Origin: Bacillus massiliigorillae
GTDB taxonomy: Bacteria > Bacillota > Bacilli > Bacillales > DSM-1321
Direction of reading: 5' to 3'
NCBI RefSeq assembly: GCF_000380245.2
Contig: NZ_HG428742.1
Coordinates: 62,001 to 126,000 of the forward strand
Length of the DNA stretch: 64,000 nucleotides
The number at the start of each line of letters is the position of its first letter. Within the stretch, counting starts at the first letter, position 1. Of this stretch, positions 8,439 to 17,459 are shown piece after piece. The notes under the pieces were generated by a model, which made no database searches, was not told the DNA's origin, and saw only the letters and a list, made by a program, of their open reading frames with translations. The position numbers and the translations under genes are program-made.

Positions 8439-8466
8439 AAAAAGACCAGCTATAAGCTGGTCTTTA
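8439..8466 (-). terminator. Rho-independent terminator of secG
   Basis: Minus-strand stem AAAGACCAGCT / AGCTGGTCTTT with loop TATA followed by TTG and more T. It starts 12 nt after the secG stop, so secG is probably not co-transcribed with est here. Confidence 0.8.
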
Positions 8467-8477
8467 AGAATTCATTA

Positions 8478-8714
8478 TTACAATCCAAAATAAGAAAGAG
8501 CAATTGTAAGTCCGAAAAAGAGGACAACTAATACAATTGTTATTCTGTGTAGAACTAAATCTATTCCACGCGCTTTTTGCTTTCCGAATAGCTGTTCAGC
8601 ACCACCGGAAATGGCACCTGATAGACCTGCGCTTTTTCCAGATTGAAGAAGTACAACCACGATTAGTGAAATACTAACAATAACTAGAAGAACTGTGAGC
8701 ACTGTGTTAAGCAC
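8478..8714 (-). CDS. secG: Protein-export membrane subunit SecG
   Basis: Accessory subunit of the SecYEG translocon. It is a 78-residue protein with two transmembrane helices (about 3-23 and 53-75) joined by the conserved cytoplasmic loop LQSGKSAGLSGAISGGAEQLFG. The chosen start is GTG at 8714, eight nt after AGGAGG; the earlier in-frame GTG at 8723 overlaps that ribosome site and is unlikely. In other bacilli it heads the secG-est-rnr operon. Here a terminator and repeats follow it. Confidence 0.92.
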   Translation of the reverse strand: MLNTVLTVLLVIVSISLIVVVLLQSGKSAGLSGAISGGAEQLFGKQKARGIDLVLHRITIVLVVLFFGLTIALSYFGL

Positions 8715-8866
8715 GCAGTCCACCTCCTACATCTTGACAATATTACTTTTAATTTAACACACCTGCTCTGAATTCACAATAACTTAAAGACAACCAAGCC
8801 ATATAGTTGCAAGCTAAATAGATACAAACGACTTCCAAACTTACGATTTACTTTTCAAATATGGGG

Positions 8867-8872
8867 TATAAT
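8867..8872 (+). promoter_or_regulatory. Probable -10 element for the 182-aa membrane protein
   Basis: TATAAT lies 25 nt before the ATG at 8897; no good -35 is seen at the right distance (weak GATTTA). It overlaps an in-frame upstream ATG at 8861, which argues that 8861 is not the translation start. Confidence 0.4.
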
Positions 8873-8896
8873 GACATTAGAAGAGGAGTGAAAAAT

Positions 8897-9445
8897 ATGT
8901 ACAATGCAATTATTCAGAAATTAGATATTCTTAATCTAATATTAGCCCTAATCGGTATGATTGCGCTTATTTTAAATAATCATGCTTATGTCACAGCTAT
9001 CATCCTTATTCTTGCTACTCTTACACTAGTTTCTACTAAATATAAGTTCAACAGAGCCCTTATTTTTACGACTTACACATGTAGTTTTATCATATTTGGC
9101 TTGTTATTTTCTAAAGCCGCTAAAGAAGTTTTCTTTCACTCATTTTTAATGCCGTCTAATATTGCCATCATTATCTTAGTAGCCGTAATTATTGGCGGGA
9201 TTGCAGCATTCGCAAAGTTTGGTAGTAATACTCTATCTATTGTATGGTTTTGTTTGCATATTCTAATTCTCATTTCTTCTATACAAGTAGATTTGCATTC
9301 TTTTCTCGGATCTATTTGGAGTAATGAAGCACAAGTTTTTACGATTCGTGAATTCTATCCATTCTTAATAGCTAGCATGCTAATCGGTGTATTCCTTGAA
9401 AAATATCAAGTTGAAATAAAACGTGATCGTCGAAATAATTCATAA
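8897..9445 (+). CDS. Conserved hypothetical membrane protein (six predicted helices)
   Basis: I do not recognise the family. The 182-aa product is strongly hydrophobic, with predicted helices near residues 7-25, 28-48, 55-73, 85-110, 115-135 and 150-165. It has a short charged C-terminus (EKYQVEIKRDRRNNS) and no enzyme motif. The start is the ATG at 8897 behind AGAGGAGTG. A TATAAT stands just upstream and a strong terminator follows, so it is a one-gene unit. It is divergent from secG. Confidence 0.7.
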   Translation: MYNAIIQKLDILNLILALIGMIALILNNHAYVTAIILILATLTLVSTKYKFNRALIFTTYTCSFIIFGLLFSKAAKEVFFHSFLMPSNIAIIILVAVIIGGIAAFAKFGSNTLSIVWFCLHILILISSIQVDLHSFLGSIWSNEAQVFTIREFYPFLIASMLIGVFLEKYQVEIKRDRRNNS

Positions 9446-9499
9446 AAAAAGCTTTGTCTTTCATGATCATAGAACGGCTCCAATATTAATCTTTCCATG

Positions 9500-9562
9500 A
9501 GAAGGATGCTACCTTAGTTTGTAAAAAACATTATCAATCTAAGGTAGCATCCTTCTTTTATT
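9500..9562 (+). terminator. Strong terminator hairpin (18-bp perfect stem)
   Basis: Arms 9500-9517 (AGAAGGATGCTACCTTAG) and 9539-9556 are exactly complementary and are followed by TTTTATTAT. It ends the transcript of the upstream membrane protein. Confidence 0.8.
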
Positions 9563-9688
9563 ATATTCCAATATAGTAAATCTATACATTAACCAAATTA
9601 ATAACCTATTAAAAAATAAAAGAATATAGTATCATGTTACAGTCGAATAAACTATATCGAAATATTTTTTAAAAGGAGAACACATAGA

Positions 9689-11128
9689 TTGCTATTTAAT
9701 TCTTTTGAATTTATTTTTCTATTCTTACCTATCGTTTTTGTAGGTTATTTTTTATTAAACAAGCTAAATTTTTCTCTTTCAAAATTGTGGCTTTTATTCG
9801 CATCATTATTCTTTTATAGTTGGTGGAATCCTAAATATTTACCACTAATATTAGTTTCACTAATTATAAACTTCCTCGTTGGAACATATTTAGGAAAAGA
9901 AAGGTTCTATTTCCGAAAAACAATGTTAACGATTGGAATTCTATTCAACGTAGCATTGCTTGGATTCTTTAAGTATTACGATTTTTTCGTAACGAATATT
10001 AACTCAGTATTCTCAACTAATATTCCTTTATTACATTTGATTTTACCATTAGCGATTAGTTTCTACACTTTCCAGCAGATTGGATATTTAGTGGATTCTT
10101 ATCGTCTTGAAACAAAGAAATATAACTTTCTTAACTATGGATTGTTCGTAACCTTTTTTCCACAATTAATTGCTGGACCAATCGTTCATCATAGCCATGT
10201 TATGGGACAATTCCAAGATACGACTAAGCGTAAAATCAATTATCAAAACATATCTCTAGGACTTTTTGTTTTTGCCATTGGAATATTCAAGAAAGTTGGA
10301 ATTTCTGATACGTTCGCTGTTTGGGCTTCACAAGGTTATAGCGTATCTGATTCATTAACCTTTATTGATGCTTGGATTACATCTTTATCTTACAGCGTAC
10401 AGCTATATTTTGACTTTAGTGGATATTCCGATATGGCGATTGGGATTGGATTACTGTTCAATATAGCATTACCTAGAAACTTTAACTCGCCATACAAAGC
10501 ATTAAACATTCAAGATTTCTGGCGAAGATGGCATATTACATTATCTACTTTTTTAACCACCTATATTTATATCCCTTTAGGTGGGAACAAAAAAGGACCA
10601 ATAAGAACATATATTAACATTATGATTATTTTCTTTATCAGTGGATTTTGGCATGGCGCTGGGTGGACGTTCATTATCTGGGGTCTATTTCATGGTCTTG
10701 CCTCTGTTATTTATCGTTTTTGGCATCGTGCTGGATTCAGTATGAATAAATATCTTGCCTGGTTTATTACCTTCCAATTTATCAATGCCACTTGGGTCTT
10801 CTTTAGAGCGCCAACTATCGAAGTAGCTCTAAATGTACTAAAAGCGATGATTGGCTTGAATGGTGTGTATGTACCTCAGCAATTATGTGATTTATTTAAC
10901 ATAAATTGGAATATTCCAACTTATGTTTATAAACTATCAGAAGATTTCATGTCAACTTCTATTCTATTGCTAATGGCTTTATTCGTTGCATTCAAGGCAA
11001 AAAACTCATTACAGCTGCGAGACGATTTTAAGCCTAACTGGTTTAATGTATCTTTATGTGCAGGATTACTGATTTATTGTATTTTCCAATTACAAAAGGT
11101 ATCAGAGTTCTTATATTTTAACTTCTAA
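9689..11128 (+). CDS. MBOAT-family membrane O-acyltransferase (AlgI/PatA-like)
   Basis: Membrane protein that passes acetyl groups across the membrane for O-acetylation of a cell-wall polymer. It is 479 aa with 10-12 helices. Typical AlgI/PatA features are FFYSWWNPKYL near residue 45, SFYTFQQIGYLVD, the segment YFDFSGYSDMAIGIG with NFNSPY, and the catalytic His in FWHGAGWTFIIWGLFHG. The start is TTG at 9689, ten nt after AAAGGAG. An SGNH partner follows 9 nt later. In B. anthracis/B. cereus such pairs are PatA/PatB, acting on peptidoglycan or secondary wall polysaccharide; which polymer applies here is unknown. Confidence 0.85.
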   Translation: MLFNSFEFIFLFLPIVFVGYFLLNKLNFSLSKLWLLFASLFFYSWWNPKYLPLILVSLIINFLVGTYLGKERFYFRKTMLTIGILFNVALLGFFKYYDFFVTNINSVFSTNIPLLHLILPLAISFYTFQQIGYLVDSYRLETKKYNFLNYGLFVTFFPQLIAGPIVHHSHVMGQFQDTTKRKINYQNISLGLFVFAIGIFKKVGISDTFAVWASQGYSVSDSLTFIDAWITSLSYSVQLYFDFSGYSDMAIGIGLLFNIALPRNFNSPYKALNIQDFWRRWHITLSTFLTTYIYIPLGGNKKGPIRTYINIMIIFFISGFWHGAGWTFIIWGLFHGLASVIYRFWHRAGFSMNKYLAWFITFQFINATWVFFRAPTIEVALNVLKAMIGLNGVYVPQQLCDLFNINWNIPTYVYKLSEDFMSTSILLLMALFVAFKAKNSLQLRDDFKPNWFNVSLCAGLLIYCIFQLQKVSEFLYFNF

Positions 11129-11137
11129 GGTGAAACT

Positions 11138-12184
11138 ATGACTTATAAATCATTTATATTCAAAGTACTATCTATAGTCTTCGTTGTCGTCATAAGCGGT
11201 GCATCTTTCATTTATTATATAGACCCATTGTGGCTATTCGGCAGTTCAAATGAATATAATGATGTACAAACTGTAATAGATGAAAGACAACAAAAAACAA
11301 ACTTTATCACTTATCAGCCGTTTGATTACGATACTTTGCTAATTGGAAGTAGCCGTACTACGTATATTAATCAACATGATTTTAAAGATATGAACGTATA
11401 CAATTTTGCAGTTAGTAATATGTCTGTCCGAGAATACAATTCCTTTATCGAATTTGCAAAAGAACGACGTGGGAAAGAATTCGATACCATTATTATTGGA
11501 TTAGATTTCTTTAAAACCAGCTTAGATCAAAGCGCTGCACCACGTTCTCTAGATTCATATAAAGTGAAATTAAACGAGCGTTTCTATCGAACAAAAAGCT
11601 TACTCTCTTTTGACTCATTAGATTATGCTTACACTAATTTTAAACAGTCACGTAAAAATGAAGTAGTTGAGGAACGAAACTACAATCGTGAAAACGTAGC
11701 TGTTGCAAAAAAAATTGATTCTAAAACAATTGCTACACAAACAAAAGAAAAGATTAAAAAATTTAAAGATGTCTTTTACGGTAAAACCTATCAGTACAAT
11801 CCTGATTATGCTATCTATATGCAGGAATTAATCAATAATAATCCAAATACAAAGTTTATCGTTTTTACAACACCTATATCGACACAGCTTTTTGAAGCGC
11901 TTGTTGAAGAAGGGCGTTTATCAGATTACGATAGATGGCTAAAAGACGTTACGACGGTTTTTGGAGAAGTAACAAACTTTATGTATCCGAATAGTGTAAC
12001 GAATGATATTACAAATTATTTTGATGGACATCACTTCTACCCACCTGTCGGAACACTCATTGCACAATCTTTAAGCAATGATTCTAAGGCGAATATACCT
12101 GCTGATTTCGGTGTAAAAGTGACAGCTCAGAACATTGAAGAACATCTTGCTATGGTGCATCAAAAAGCTGAACAACTAAAATAA
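11138..12184 (+). CDS. Membrane-anchored SGNH/GDSL-like O-acetyltransferase partner (PatB/AlgJ-like)
   Basis: Extracytoplasmic enzyme expected to move acetyl from the MBOAT partner onto a wall polymer. One N-terminal helix (residues 8-30) anchors a soluble domain. Block I is LLIGSSRTTYI (Ser nucleophile near residue 72). The C-terminal block FDGHHFYPPVG supplies the Asp-x-x-His pair. It is 348 aa with its own ribosome site (AAGGTG) 9 nt after the upstream stop, so the two genes form an operon closed by the terminator at 12189. The acceptor polymer cannot be told from sequence. Confidence 0.75.
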   Translation: MTYKSFIFKVLSIVFVVVISGASFIYYIDPLWLFGSSNEYNDVQTVIDERQQKTNFITYQPFDYDTLLIGSSRTTYINQHDFKDMNVYNFAVSNMSVREYNSFIEFAKERRGKEFDTIIIGLDFFKTSLDQSAAPRSLDSYKVKLNERFYRTKSLLSFDSLDYAYTNFKQSRKNEVVEERNYNRENVAVAKKIDSKTIATQTKEKIKKFKDVFYGKTYQYNPDYAIYMQELINNNPNTKFIVFTTPISTQLFEALVEEGRLSDYDRWLKDVTTVFGEVTNFMYPNSVTNDITNYFDGHHFYPPVGTLIAQSLSNDSKANIPADFGVKVTAQNIEEHLAMVHQKAEQLK

Positions 12185-12188
12185 GTTA

Positions 12189-12232
12189 AAAAGAGTCCCT
12201 TATTCACATTGACTGATTAAGGGACTCTTTTA
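12189..12232. terminator. Bidirectional terminator between convergent genes
   Basis: Perfect 14-bp stem, arms 12189-12202 and 12218-12231 (AAAAGAGTCCCTTA and complement), with A/T tracts on both sides. It serves the O-acetylation pair on the plus strand and the DUF2164 gene on the minus strand. Confidence 0.85.
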
Positions 12233-12240
12233 TAAACGAA

Positions 12241-12486
12241 TTATCGTATAGGCTTCTCAAGTGCATATAAATCTTCTTCTAAGGCCATCATTTTTTGCTC
12301 AACTGTCGTACGCGCATCTTTAATCGCTTGATTATAAATATGTGGAGATAATTCTTTAAGCATGAAATCTAACAAATTCTCAGCAGCTAAATCACCAATT
12401 TCATCGGACATTTCTCGATAAAAGTGATTTTGAATGTTTGCTATAATTTCGAGCTTTTCTTCTCTTGGTATTTTAATTGGTATCAT
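12241..12486 (-). CDS. DUF2164 family protein
   Basis: Small acidic cytosolic protein (81 aa) of unknown function. The family pattern is clear: an N-terminal PREEKLEIIANIQNHF helix, then EIGDLAAENLLDFMLKELSPHIYNQAIKDA. It starts 20 nt after the VWA gene stops, so it is likely the last gene of the MoxR-VWA transcript. No catalytic residues are apparent. Confidence 0.75.
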   Translation of the reverse strand: MIPIKIPREEKLEIIANIQNHFYREMSDEIGDLAAENLLDFMLKELSPHIYNQAIKDARTTVEQKMMALEEDLYALEKPIR

Positions 12487-12506
12487 ACTACTTCATCTCC
12501 CTCATT

Positions 12507-14438
12507 CTATATTGTTTTTACTAATACTTTCTTCAAAAAAGCTGAAAAAATTGACGGTAGCTCTTCCATATCAGGAATCATCAAATGTTCTTTCTCGTAA
12601 ATGTTCTTCATGAGTTCACGTTCACTTTCTTCCACTAAACCATTTGCTAAGAACATCCCAACAACTTGTATCCCTTTTTTTCGTGTCATTTTAACCGCTT
12701 CAAATGTGTCAATAATCCCGAACTTTTCATAATCCTTGGCAGAAGGTTCGCCATCAGAGAACACAAGTAAGAATTTATGTTTTTCCCTTCTTTTCTCCAT
12801 CTCTTCAGCTGCAATTCGAATCGAAAAACCATCGCGATTATCTTCTTGAGGTTCTAATTGCATAATAGCTGAACCTGCTGCTTTTGCTAGCGAATGATCG
12901 AATGACACAACTTCATGATAATAGTTTGGATGATAGTCTTTCCTTGCTTCTTCCGCATCCTCCCAAAAACCAACAATACTATGAGGAATGCGCAATTGCA
13001 TTAATACTTCATGAAATAATACAACTGCTTTCTTTGTTTCTTCCATCTTATCCATCATAGAAGCTGAACAATCGATTAATAATGTAAAAATCGCATCCAA
13101 TTCTGTTGAAGGCTGATGCTTCTTATAGAACACTCTCGGAATAGGGTCAGTAAGAATCGGAACCCATTTTCTAGACATACGCCCATATAATAAGTCACTT
13201 CGCTGCTGATTGCGCTTTTGTTCAATATGTTTTTCTAATGTTTTACGTAGCTTCGTAATCTCTACTTCAACATCTTTTTCATATTGTCGATAAAGGAGCG
13301 TTTGCTCTACTGTTGGTTCTGATGGACGCTTTAGTAAATGCTTCGCATACTGATTTCTTTCACCATAAGCATAGGTAGATTTCTTATCCTGCTTTTTCGT
13401 CTTTTCTTTATCTAATGCTTGCAATTGTTCATATCGTTGCTGGCTTGTCTTCTGCATGGAACCTTGGACGGATGCATTTACCTGATCTTGTTCGCTTCCT
13501 TCTCTAGCTCCTTTACCCATTAAAGAAGTTTTCGTACCTTGCTCTAATTCAAAACGAAGAAACGTTTGCTTTTGCTCTTTATTTTTGTTTTCTCCATGCC
13601 AAGTCGAAAACGTTTCATCTATGACTTCTTGATCTTCCTCTTCTACATCTTCTTCATCTTTGTTTTGCAATGGATCTTTTCGCTTTAAATCATCTAAATC
13701 ACTATTCTTTAACTGTCCCCATTCCATAAGCTCATGAATTGGAAAAACGAAATATGCTGGAATCATATCTTCACTGATTGCTTCTTCTATTCGGTAACAT
13801 ATATTCTGTGTAATACGTATAACATCCTTCGTATTTTTCGCATCGTATAAGTCATATAATAACGACTGAATTCCTTGCATTAATTCTTCGAGATGCTCAC
13901 TGATTTTTATCGAAAAACTATACACTGGATTCTCAGATAAAAGAGTAACAGCAATCATACAAAATAATGTATCACACTCAAATTCTCGCAATTGGTTCGC
14001 ATTTAACTGTGTTTGAAAATAAGAACGTAACAATTCACGACGCACCGTAAACCATTTCGCTGTTCCTTTTTTCTCTTTCTTGCAAATCTCTTCTAATCTT
14101 ATATCCTCAAGTAAGGTAAAAAGGGCATTCGCAAACTTCTTATGCTTCTGCTTTCTCACCCATTTATGAAACAACTTACATGCTTCAATATCAGTATGAT
14201 GATATGTTCCTAATGCACGAAGCACAACATCACTTTTGTATGCTGCGTTTCGGTTATTTGCTTCATAATGATCCCAGAAATGACTTGCCGTAATTACCAT
14301 CTTCATTGGGTCGATTTGATGACCATACGCCATTTCAAAAGTAAAATCTTCATTGTCGGTTAGAATATGTGCAATGCCTTGAAGTTGAATATATAAGGCA
14401 CTATCTACTGTACTATCATTGAATTTAATAAACCTCAT
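12507..14438 (-). CDS. yojO: VWA-domain protein, MoxR partner (YojO-like)
   Basis: Likely assembly or chaperone factor working with the neighbouring MoxR-type AAA+ ATPase. It is 643 aa. Residues 1-240 are helical. An acidic/Gln-rich linker follows (about 245-330, with DEEDVEEEDQEV), then a coiled segment. The C-terminal von Willebrand A domain (about 440-640) has a complete MIDAS start LLIDCSASM (DxSxS) and FSDGEPS later. Order and size match B. subtilis YojO, related to CobT/NorD. The metal centre or target it serves is not known. The start ATG follows AAGGGG by 11 nt. Confidence 0.78.
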   Translation of the reverse strand: MRFIKFNDSTVDSALYIQLQGIAHILTDNEDFTFEMAYGHQIDPMKMVITASHFWDHYEANNRNAAYKSDVVLRALGTYHHTDIEACKLFHKWVRKQKHKKFANALFTLLEDIRLEEICKKEKKGTAKWFTVRRELLRSYFQTQLNANQLREFECDTLFCMIAVTLLSENPVYSFSIKISEHLEELMQGIQSLLYDLYDAKNTKDVIRITQNICYRIEEAISEDMIPAYFVFPIHELMEWGQLKNSDLDDLKRKDPLQNKDEEDVEEEDQEVIDETFSTWHGENKNKEQKQTFLRFELEQGTKTSLMGKGAREGSEQDQVNASVQGSMQKTSQQRYEQLQALDKEKTKKQDKKSTYAYGERNQYAKHLLKRPSEPTVEQTLLYRQYEKDVEVEITKLRKTLEKHIEQKRNQQRSDLLYGRMSRKWVPILTDPIPRVFYKKHQPSTELDAIFTLLIDCSASMMDKMEETKKAVVLFHEVLMQLRIPHSIVGFWEDAEEARKDYHPNYYHEVVSFDHSLAKAAGSAIMQLEPQEDNRDGFSIRIAAEEMEKRREKHKFLLVFSDGEPSAKDYEKFGIIDTFEAVKMTRKKGIQVVGMFLANGLVEESERELMKNIYEKEHLMIPDMEELPSIFSAFLKKVLVKTI

Positions 14439-14458
14439 TTAATAGGCGCCCCTTTCAC

Positions 14459-15334
14459 TTACGGTAGCAATAAATCCACGATATTTTGTACGAGTTGCTT
14501 CTCTTTCTCTTCTTCTAATTTATCAATAATACAGCGTTGAATAGCACGTTCAATGGGAATAAGCGTTGATAAATCAGCTGCATCCAATAGTGCACGTACT
14601 GAAGCAGCTTCTTCAGATAACTCGCCTCTTTCAGTCGCCGCAATCAAATCTCGAGACAATGTTGTAAACCACTCAATCATACTTTCATCTTCAAGACTGC
14701 TTTGTTCTTTCAATACTTGTTTTAATGCCTCACCTTGAATGTATGGCACTTCAATAACAATAAAACGATTTTTCAACGCTTCATTCAATGGTGTTGTTCC
14801 TATATATCCTTCATTAATAGCTGCGATTACGCCAAACCCTTCTTGCCCTACAACAACTTCTGAAGTAAATGGATTCGTAATCGTTTTTCGATAATCCAAC
14901 ACTCCATTCAGAATCGGTAGTGTTTCAGGCTTGGCCATATTAATTTCATCTATGTATAGGAATTGACCGTTCTTCATCGCTTGAATAACAGGTCCTGCTA
15001 TGAAGGCTATTTCTTGCTTTTCTCCGTTATATTGCAACGTCTTAAATCCTAATAAAGCTTCTGTATCAAGGTCAACAGAGCAGTTAATGCTGTGCATTGG
15101 ATTATGAAATAAACGCGAAAGTGTTTCGGCAAACGTTGTCTTTCCTGATCCAGTAGGTCCCTTCAATAACACATTTTTCCCTTTTGCCAAAGCAGCTGCT
15201 GCATCTATCAAAATTTCTGGATTAGGCGGAATATACTCTTTATGTTGAGTAGTGAATAATTCAGAAGTAGTTTCTTTTCTTACTTGGTGAATAAGCTCTT
15301 GTATTGCTTGTGGAAACGATGATAATGATTGCAA
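14459..15334 (-). CDS. yojN: MoxR-family AAA+ ATPase (YojN-like)
   Basis: AAA+ ATPase expected to remodel a target protein together with the VWA partner 20 nt downstream. Walker A is GPTGSGKTT (about residue 60), Walker B LYIDEINMAK, sensor AAINEGYIG, and an Arg-finger region NRFIVIEVPY follows. The start chosen is TTG at 15334, seven nt behind AAGGAAG; an ATG at 15355 in the same frame has no ribosome site. Length then is about 291 aa. This pair is conserved in bacilli; its client is unknown. Confidence 0.8.
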   Translation of the reverse strand: MQSLSSFPQAIQELIHQVRKETTSELFTTQHKEYIPPNPEILIDAAAALAKGKNVLLKGPTGSGKTTFAETLSRLFHNPMHSINCSVDLDTEALLGFKTLQYNGEKQEIAFIAGPVIQAMKNGQFLYIDEINMAKPETLPILNGVLDYRKTITNPFTSEVVVGQEGFGVIAAINEGYIGTTPLNEALKNRFIVIEVPYIQGEALKQVLKEQSSLEDESMIEWFTTLSRDLIAATERGELSEEAASVRALLDAADLSTLIPIERAIQRCIIDKLEEEKEKQLVQNIVDLLLP

Positions 15335-15548
15335 AATAAATCTTCCTTTCTTCATATCGTAAACCTATCATATAATATGCTTTCTCAAAAGTGGATTAAT
15401 AGCACTTGGGATGATAAATGCTTTTTTATTCTGAATAATACTTCTGTAAACATTCACATTTTTTTAAAATAAAATTCATTTTGCTACTATTTTATTTCTC
15501 CTAAGTAGACATAAGAAAACTTGTTATAACAAAACTCTCACAAAAATA

Positions 15549-15564
15549 TGTGAATTTATTCACA
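15549..15564. promoter_or_regulatory. CRP/FNR-type operator upstream of BCCT gene 1
   Basis: TGTGAATTTATTCACA is a perfect dyad of the form TGTGA-N6-TCACA, the consensus for Crp/Fnr-family regulators, including B. subtilis Fnr. A TATAAT follows at 15596-15601, placing the site near -51 if that is the -10. Spacing is not the ideal -41.5, so a different -10 may be used, or the site may be fortuitous. Confidence 0.5.
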
Positions 15565-15595
15565 ATTTATATGTTTTATGCCGAACATCCTATTA

Positions 15596-15601
15596 TATAA
15601 T
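15596..15601 (+). promoter_or_regulatory. Possible -10 element for BCCT gene 1
   Basis: TATAAT in TATTATATAATTAATG, with only a poor -35 (TTTTAT region) 16-17 nt upstream, as would suit an activator-dependent promoter. The leader to the ATG at 15792 would be about 185 nt. The remaining gap from 15360 shows no gene. Confidence 0.35.
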
Positions 15602-15758
15602 TAATGCGAAATTGAATGATTTTTATTAATAATCTATTTGCTCCAATCATCACTACTATCTAATATTACGAAACTTTAATCATTGCGTATTATCGTTCAT
15701 CTCCCACCGATTATTAGCTAGACGGGATAAACGTTTCCTTTCAAAGAAAAGCAACCAA

Positions 15759-15772
15759 TGAAAACGTTTCCA
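15759..15772. promoter_or_regulatory. CcpA catabolite-responsive element (cre)
   Basis: TGAAAACGTTTCCA fits the cre consensus TGWAARCGNTWNCW at every position. It lies in the leader, five nt before the ribosome site of BCCT gene 1, where bound CcpA would act as a roadblock. A weaker half-match (ATAAACGTTTCC) lies at 15727-15738. Confidence 0.65.
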
Positions 15773-15791
15773 AATTGAGGAGGCAGCATTT

Positions 15792-17405
15792 ATGAATAAA
15801 GAATCAAAAATAGATATAAAAATATTAAGTATCGCAATTGGTCTCGTTCTGCTAATAACGCTCCCAATACTGATTAATCCTGAAAAAGGAACAGCTATAC
15901 TAAATAATATATTAAATTTTATCAAAAAAGATTTAGGCCCCTTATACTTATGGGCTTGCGCTGCAATTTTTGGCTTTTTATTCTGGCTAGCCTTTAGCAA
16001 ATATGGAAAAATACAATTAGGAAAAGAAAAGCCAGAATTCTCAACTTTCAGTTGGCTTGCTCTTATTTTCACAGCAGGTATTGGTTCAGGTATTATGTAC
16101 TGGGGAATTATTGAGTGGGCTTTTTATTACGAAAGTCCTCCATTTGGCTTAACACCGAAAAGTCCAGAAGCTGCGGATTTCTCCCATGCATATGGCATGT
16201 TCCACTGGGGTTTTTCTGCTTGGGCAATTTACTGCATTCCTTCTATCCCAATAGCTTATGCTCTCTATATTAAAAAATATCCTTCTGTTCGGTTAAGTAC
16301 AGCATGTCGTGGTCTTATTGGTAATCGAGCGGATGGCTGGATTGGAAAAATCATAGATGTTTGTTTTATGTTTGGATTAATAGGTGGTGTTGGAACATCT
16401 TTAGCTTTAGGCTCTCCCCTTGTCGCAGAAGGGATTAATCATTGGTTTGGTATTAAAAAAACAATGGGCCTAAATATCTGCATTGTCATTGCTTTAACTA
16501 TATTCGTATGTATTTCTTTATACTTTGGATTGAACAAAGGTATGAAGTTTTTAAGTGATTGGAACTTATATTTGTATTTTGCAATTGCCATTTTTATATT
16601 TATTTTTGGTCCCACCGTATTTATCCTTTCCAGTTTTACAGAAAGTGTCGGCGTTCTCATGCAAAACTTTTTTAGAATGAGCTTTTATACAGACAATTTC
16701 GGAGGATCTGAATTTAGTCAAACATGGACGATTTTCTATTGGGGCTGGTGGTTCTCCTATGCACCATTTACAGGAATATTCGCTGCACGTATATCAAAGG
16801 GAAGAACCATTCGAGGTCTTATTTTAGGTCAATTAATAGGTGGTACATTTGGCTGTTGGGTTGCATTCACTGTATTTGGTAACACCAGTATGTTCATGGA
16901 GTTACATAACTTGGTGCCAGTTATTGATATTTTAGACAATCAAGGCGCTCCGGCAGCAATTATAGCCACATTAGAGGCCTTGCCTTTAGGCAGTATATTA
17001 GCTGTTGTATACATTATAGTGGCTGCAATCTTCCTTGCCACAACCGTTAACTCTGGGGCGTTTACACTTGCAGATGTTGCATCTAAAAACCTTCAACATG
17101 GTGAACAGCCTGTGCGTTGGTATCGGCTTTTCTGGGCTATTCTATTAACAAGTATCTCCATTATTTTAATGTATGGTAATGCTTTGGATGCTCTGCAAAC
17201 ACTTACTATCATTACAGCTCTACCTCTCATTGTCATTATGCTTCTAATGATTATTTCATTTATGAAATGGTTGAAAGAAGATGAACAATTGATCGAAACA
17301 TATATAAAGAAAGAAGACTCGACCAACTTATCAATTATTAAAGAACAAGAAATTACTTACGAGGTCGTACATACATCTTGTTCCGACCAAAAACATCATA
17401 TCTAA
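15792..17405 (+). CDS. BCCT-family quaternary amine transporter (copy 1)
   Basis: Imports a betaine/carnitine/choline-type trimethylammonium compound across the cytoplasmic membrane. It is 537 aa with 12 helices. The family signature is GSEFSQTWTIFYWGWWFSYAPF (about residues 303-324), and the TM3 glycine segment is FTAGIGSGIMYWGIIEW. The C-terminal tail is short and polar. GAGGAGG precedes the ATG. It is close in sequence to the copy at 24963 but stands alone, with its own terminator, a cre site and a CRP/FNR-like box. It lies upstream of the regulator and oxygenase genes, so it probably feeds the same pathway. Confidence 0.88.
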   Translation: MNKESKIDIKILSIAIGLVLLITLPILINPEKGTAILNNILNFIKKDLGPLYLWACAAIFGFLFWLAFSKYGKIQLGKEKPEFSTFSWLALIFTAGIGSGIMYWGIIEWAFYYESPPFGLTPKSPEAADFSHAYGMFHWGFSAWAIYCIPSIPIAYALYIKKYPSVRLSTACRGLIGNRADGWIGKIIDVCFMFGLIGGVGTSLALGSPLVAEGINHWFGIKKTMGLNICIVIALTIFVCISLYFGLNKGMKFLSDWNLYLYFAIAIFIFIFGPTVFILSSFTESVGVLMQNFFRMSFYTDNFGGSEFSQTWTIFYWGWWFSYAPFTGIFAARISKGRTIRGLILGQLIGGTFGCWVAFTVFGNTSMFMELHNLVPVIDILDNQGAPAAIIATLEALPLGSILAVVYIIVAAIFLATTVNSGAFTLADVASKNLQHGEQPVRWYRLFWAILLTSISIILMYGNALDALQTLTIITALPLIVIMLLMIISFMKWLKEDEQLIETYIKKEDSTNLSIIKEQEITYEVVHTSCSDQKHHI

Positions 17406-17410
17406 ACAAA

Positions 17411-17454
17411 AAGGCGTTCGAAAGATATACATACTTCTTTTCGAACGCCCTTTA
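17411..17454 (+). terminator. Rho-independent terminator of BCCT gene 1
   Basis: Stem GGCGTTCGAAAGA (17413-17425) with TCTTTTCGAACGCC (17436-17449) followed by CTTTAAA. It closes the single-gene unit. Confidence 0.75.
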
Positions 17455-17459
17455 AACAT

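Noticed and set aside
15360..15790. Search for a sigma-54 promoter ahead of BCCT copy 1
   Set aside because: No TGGC-N8-TTGC arrangement is found; the visible elements are a TATAAT, a CRP/FNR-like dyad and a cre.
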